Of a DNA stretch of 30,278 bases, positions 29,764 through 30,278 are shown one piece after another (the stretch's first letter is position 1; every line of letters begins with the position of its first letter). The notes under the pieces are model-generated. The model worked only from the letters and a program-made list of their open reading frames with translations, made no database searches and was not told the origin of the DNA. The stretch is taken from positions 1-30,278 of the forward strand of contig JANXYT010000210.1 of the NCBI GenBank assembly GCA_025355915.1. The letters are read 5' to 3'. This DNA is from Holophagaceae bacterium (GTDB taxonomy: Bacteria; Acidobacteriota; Holophagae; Holophagales; Holophagaceae). The position numbers and the translations under genes were made by a program.

Positions 29764-30278
29764 TGAGGACCGGCTTCACCGGCAGGTTCAGGAAATCGCT
29801 GCGTTTGTTGCTTGTCTTCACATCCTTGATGCGATCGACCACGTCCATGCCCTGGACGACCTTTCCAAACACGCAGTAGCCCCACGTCTTGTCACTGGCC
29901 TTGCCCTTGAAATCGAGGGGGCGGTTGTCCACCAGGTTGATGAAAAACTCGGCCGCCGCACTATGGGGGTCGGGCGTTCGCGCCATTGCCACCGTTCCGC
30001 GCTTGTTCTTGAGGCCAGCAGCCATGGCGCGATCCGCCTCGTTGGGGATCGAGGCATCCGTGCGCTTCTTGCCCAGATAGTCCACGTACCCGCCGCCCTG
30101 GATCATGAAACCAGGAATGACGCGGTGGAAAAGGGTCCCCTTGTACTGTCCCTTTTTCACATATTTCAGGAAGTTCTCCACGGTCTTTGGCGCGGCGTCA
30201 GGCTCCAGTTCCATCACGATCACGCCCATGGAAGTGGTCAGCTTCACCCTGGGCTTGGGCGAGGCACCAAGGCCCAGC
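29738..30278 (-). CDS. ppiA: exported cyclophilin-type peptidyl-prolyl cis-trans isomerase, 5' end outside window
   Basis: The frame is open to the right edge, so the start lies beyond the window. The visible part resembles E. coli PpiA: KLTTSMGVIVMELEPDAAPKTVENF, LFHRVIPGFMIQGGGY with the catalytic arginine, KNKRGTVAMART and AAAEFFINL, and WGYCVFGKVVQGMDVVD. The residues before the domain, LGLGASPKPR, look like the end of a signal peptide with cleavage after GA, so it is probably periplasmic. A GTG in the frame at 30247 would give a cytoplasmic form and is less likely because the coding pattern continues past it. It assists folding of exported proteins by proline isomerisation. The symbol is given by similarity only. 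Confidence 0.93.
   Translation of the reverse strand, partial: LGLGASPKPRVKLTTSMGVIVMELEPDAAPKTVENFLKYVKKGQYKGTLFHRVIPGFMIQGGGYVDYLGKKRTDASIPNEADRAMAAGLKNKRGTVAMARTPDPHSAAAEFFINLVDNRPLDFKGKASDKTWGYCVFGKVVQGMDVVDRIKDVKTSNKRSDFLNLPVKPVLITDAVQIQ

Noticed and set aside
1..30278. CRISPR arrays, tRNA or rRNA genes, insertion sequences, phage genes and toxin-antitoxin pairs
   Set aside because: No regularly spaced repeats, cloverleaf-like sequences, transposase or integrase motifs, or small paired genes were seen on reading through both strands. A covariance-model scan would be needed to exclude a divergent small RNA.

Overview
The window is GC-rich, densely coded bacterial chromosome (about two-thirds G+C by eye). 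It carries roughly 31 protein genes, almost all recognisable core or housekeeping functions. No RNA gene, insertion sequence, prophage or CRISPR array was seen. The organism looks like a diderm, because there is a Kdo/WaaP-type lipopolysaccharide kinase, a lipoprotein and a CsgG-like export protein. It also appears to make bacillithiol (bshC, bshB). The mix of bacillithiol genes, bactofilin next to an M23 peptidase, tilS-ftsH-folP-glmM synteny and very high G+C suggests Acidobacteriota, perhaps the Holophagae (Geothrix/Holophaga type). That placement is inference and was not checked against a database.

Layout. 1-1112 (+): end of an M23 peptidase gene and a bactofilin gene. 1121-2134 (-): ruvB. 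2245-6024 (+): a cytoplasmic FHA-GAF histidine kinase overlapping ispF, then a small lipoprotein, a [2Fe-2S] ferredoxin and a membrane-anchored alpha/beta hydrolase. 6043-8727 (-): CsgG-like protein, HU/IHF-like protein and leucyl aminopeptidase. 8884-10164 (+): pabB. 10205-17281 (-): a long leftward series, read in the direction of transcription as aldehyde dehydrogenase, unknown 120-residue protein, pta, purN, the bifunctional NAD(P)H-hydrate repair enzyme, tsaE, rmuC and an HNH nuclease. 17459-17644 (+): a tiny basic protein. 17668-19450 (-): an MgtC/DUF4010 membrane protein and an unknown protein. 19547-27652 (+): bshC-bshB-tilS-ftsH-folP-glmM-ftsW, tightly packed with overlapping stops and starts. 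27644-28759 (-): DUF2344 protein. 29053-29763 (+): Kdo kinase-like protein. 29738 to the window end (-): an exported cyclophilin, cut by the window edge.

How it fits together. Much of the window concerns the envelope: M23/bactofilin (cell shape), GlmM (amino-sugar precursor), FtsW (septal glycan polymerase), FtsH (membrane protein quality control), Kdo kinase, CsgG-like protein and periplasmic cyclophilin. Folate synthesis is represented twice (pabB, folP). Bacillithiol genes sit directly upstream of tilS-ftsH. The leftward series joins acetyl-phosphate metabolism, purine synthesis, cofactor repair and tRNA t6A modification.

No convincing novel defence or mobile system was found. The most interesting signals are small. 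A perfect hairpin presents the Shine-Dalgarno sequence of the NAD(P)H-hydrate repair gene in its loop, directly against the start codon. A C(UACG)G tetraloop hairpin lies directly upstream of the ftsH ribosome binding site, and ftsH appears to start at TTG. A ten-C tract lies in the ruvB/kinase intergenic region. Several family members have altered motifs or unusual lengths (FtsW, BshC, TilS, Kdo kinase), and three conserved-looking proteins have no assignable function.
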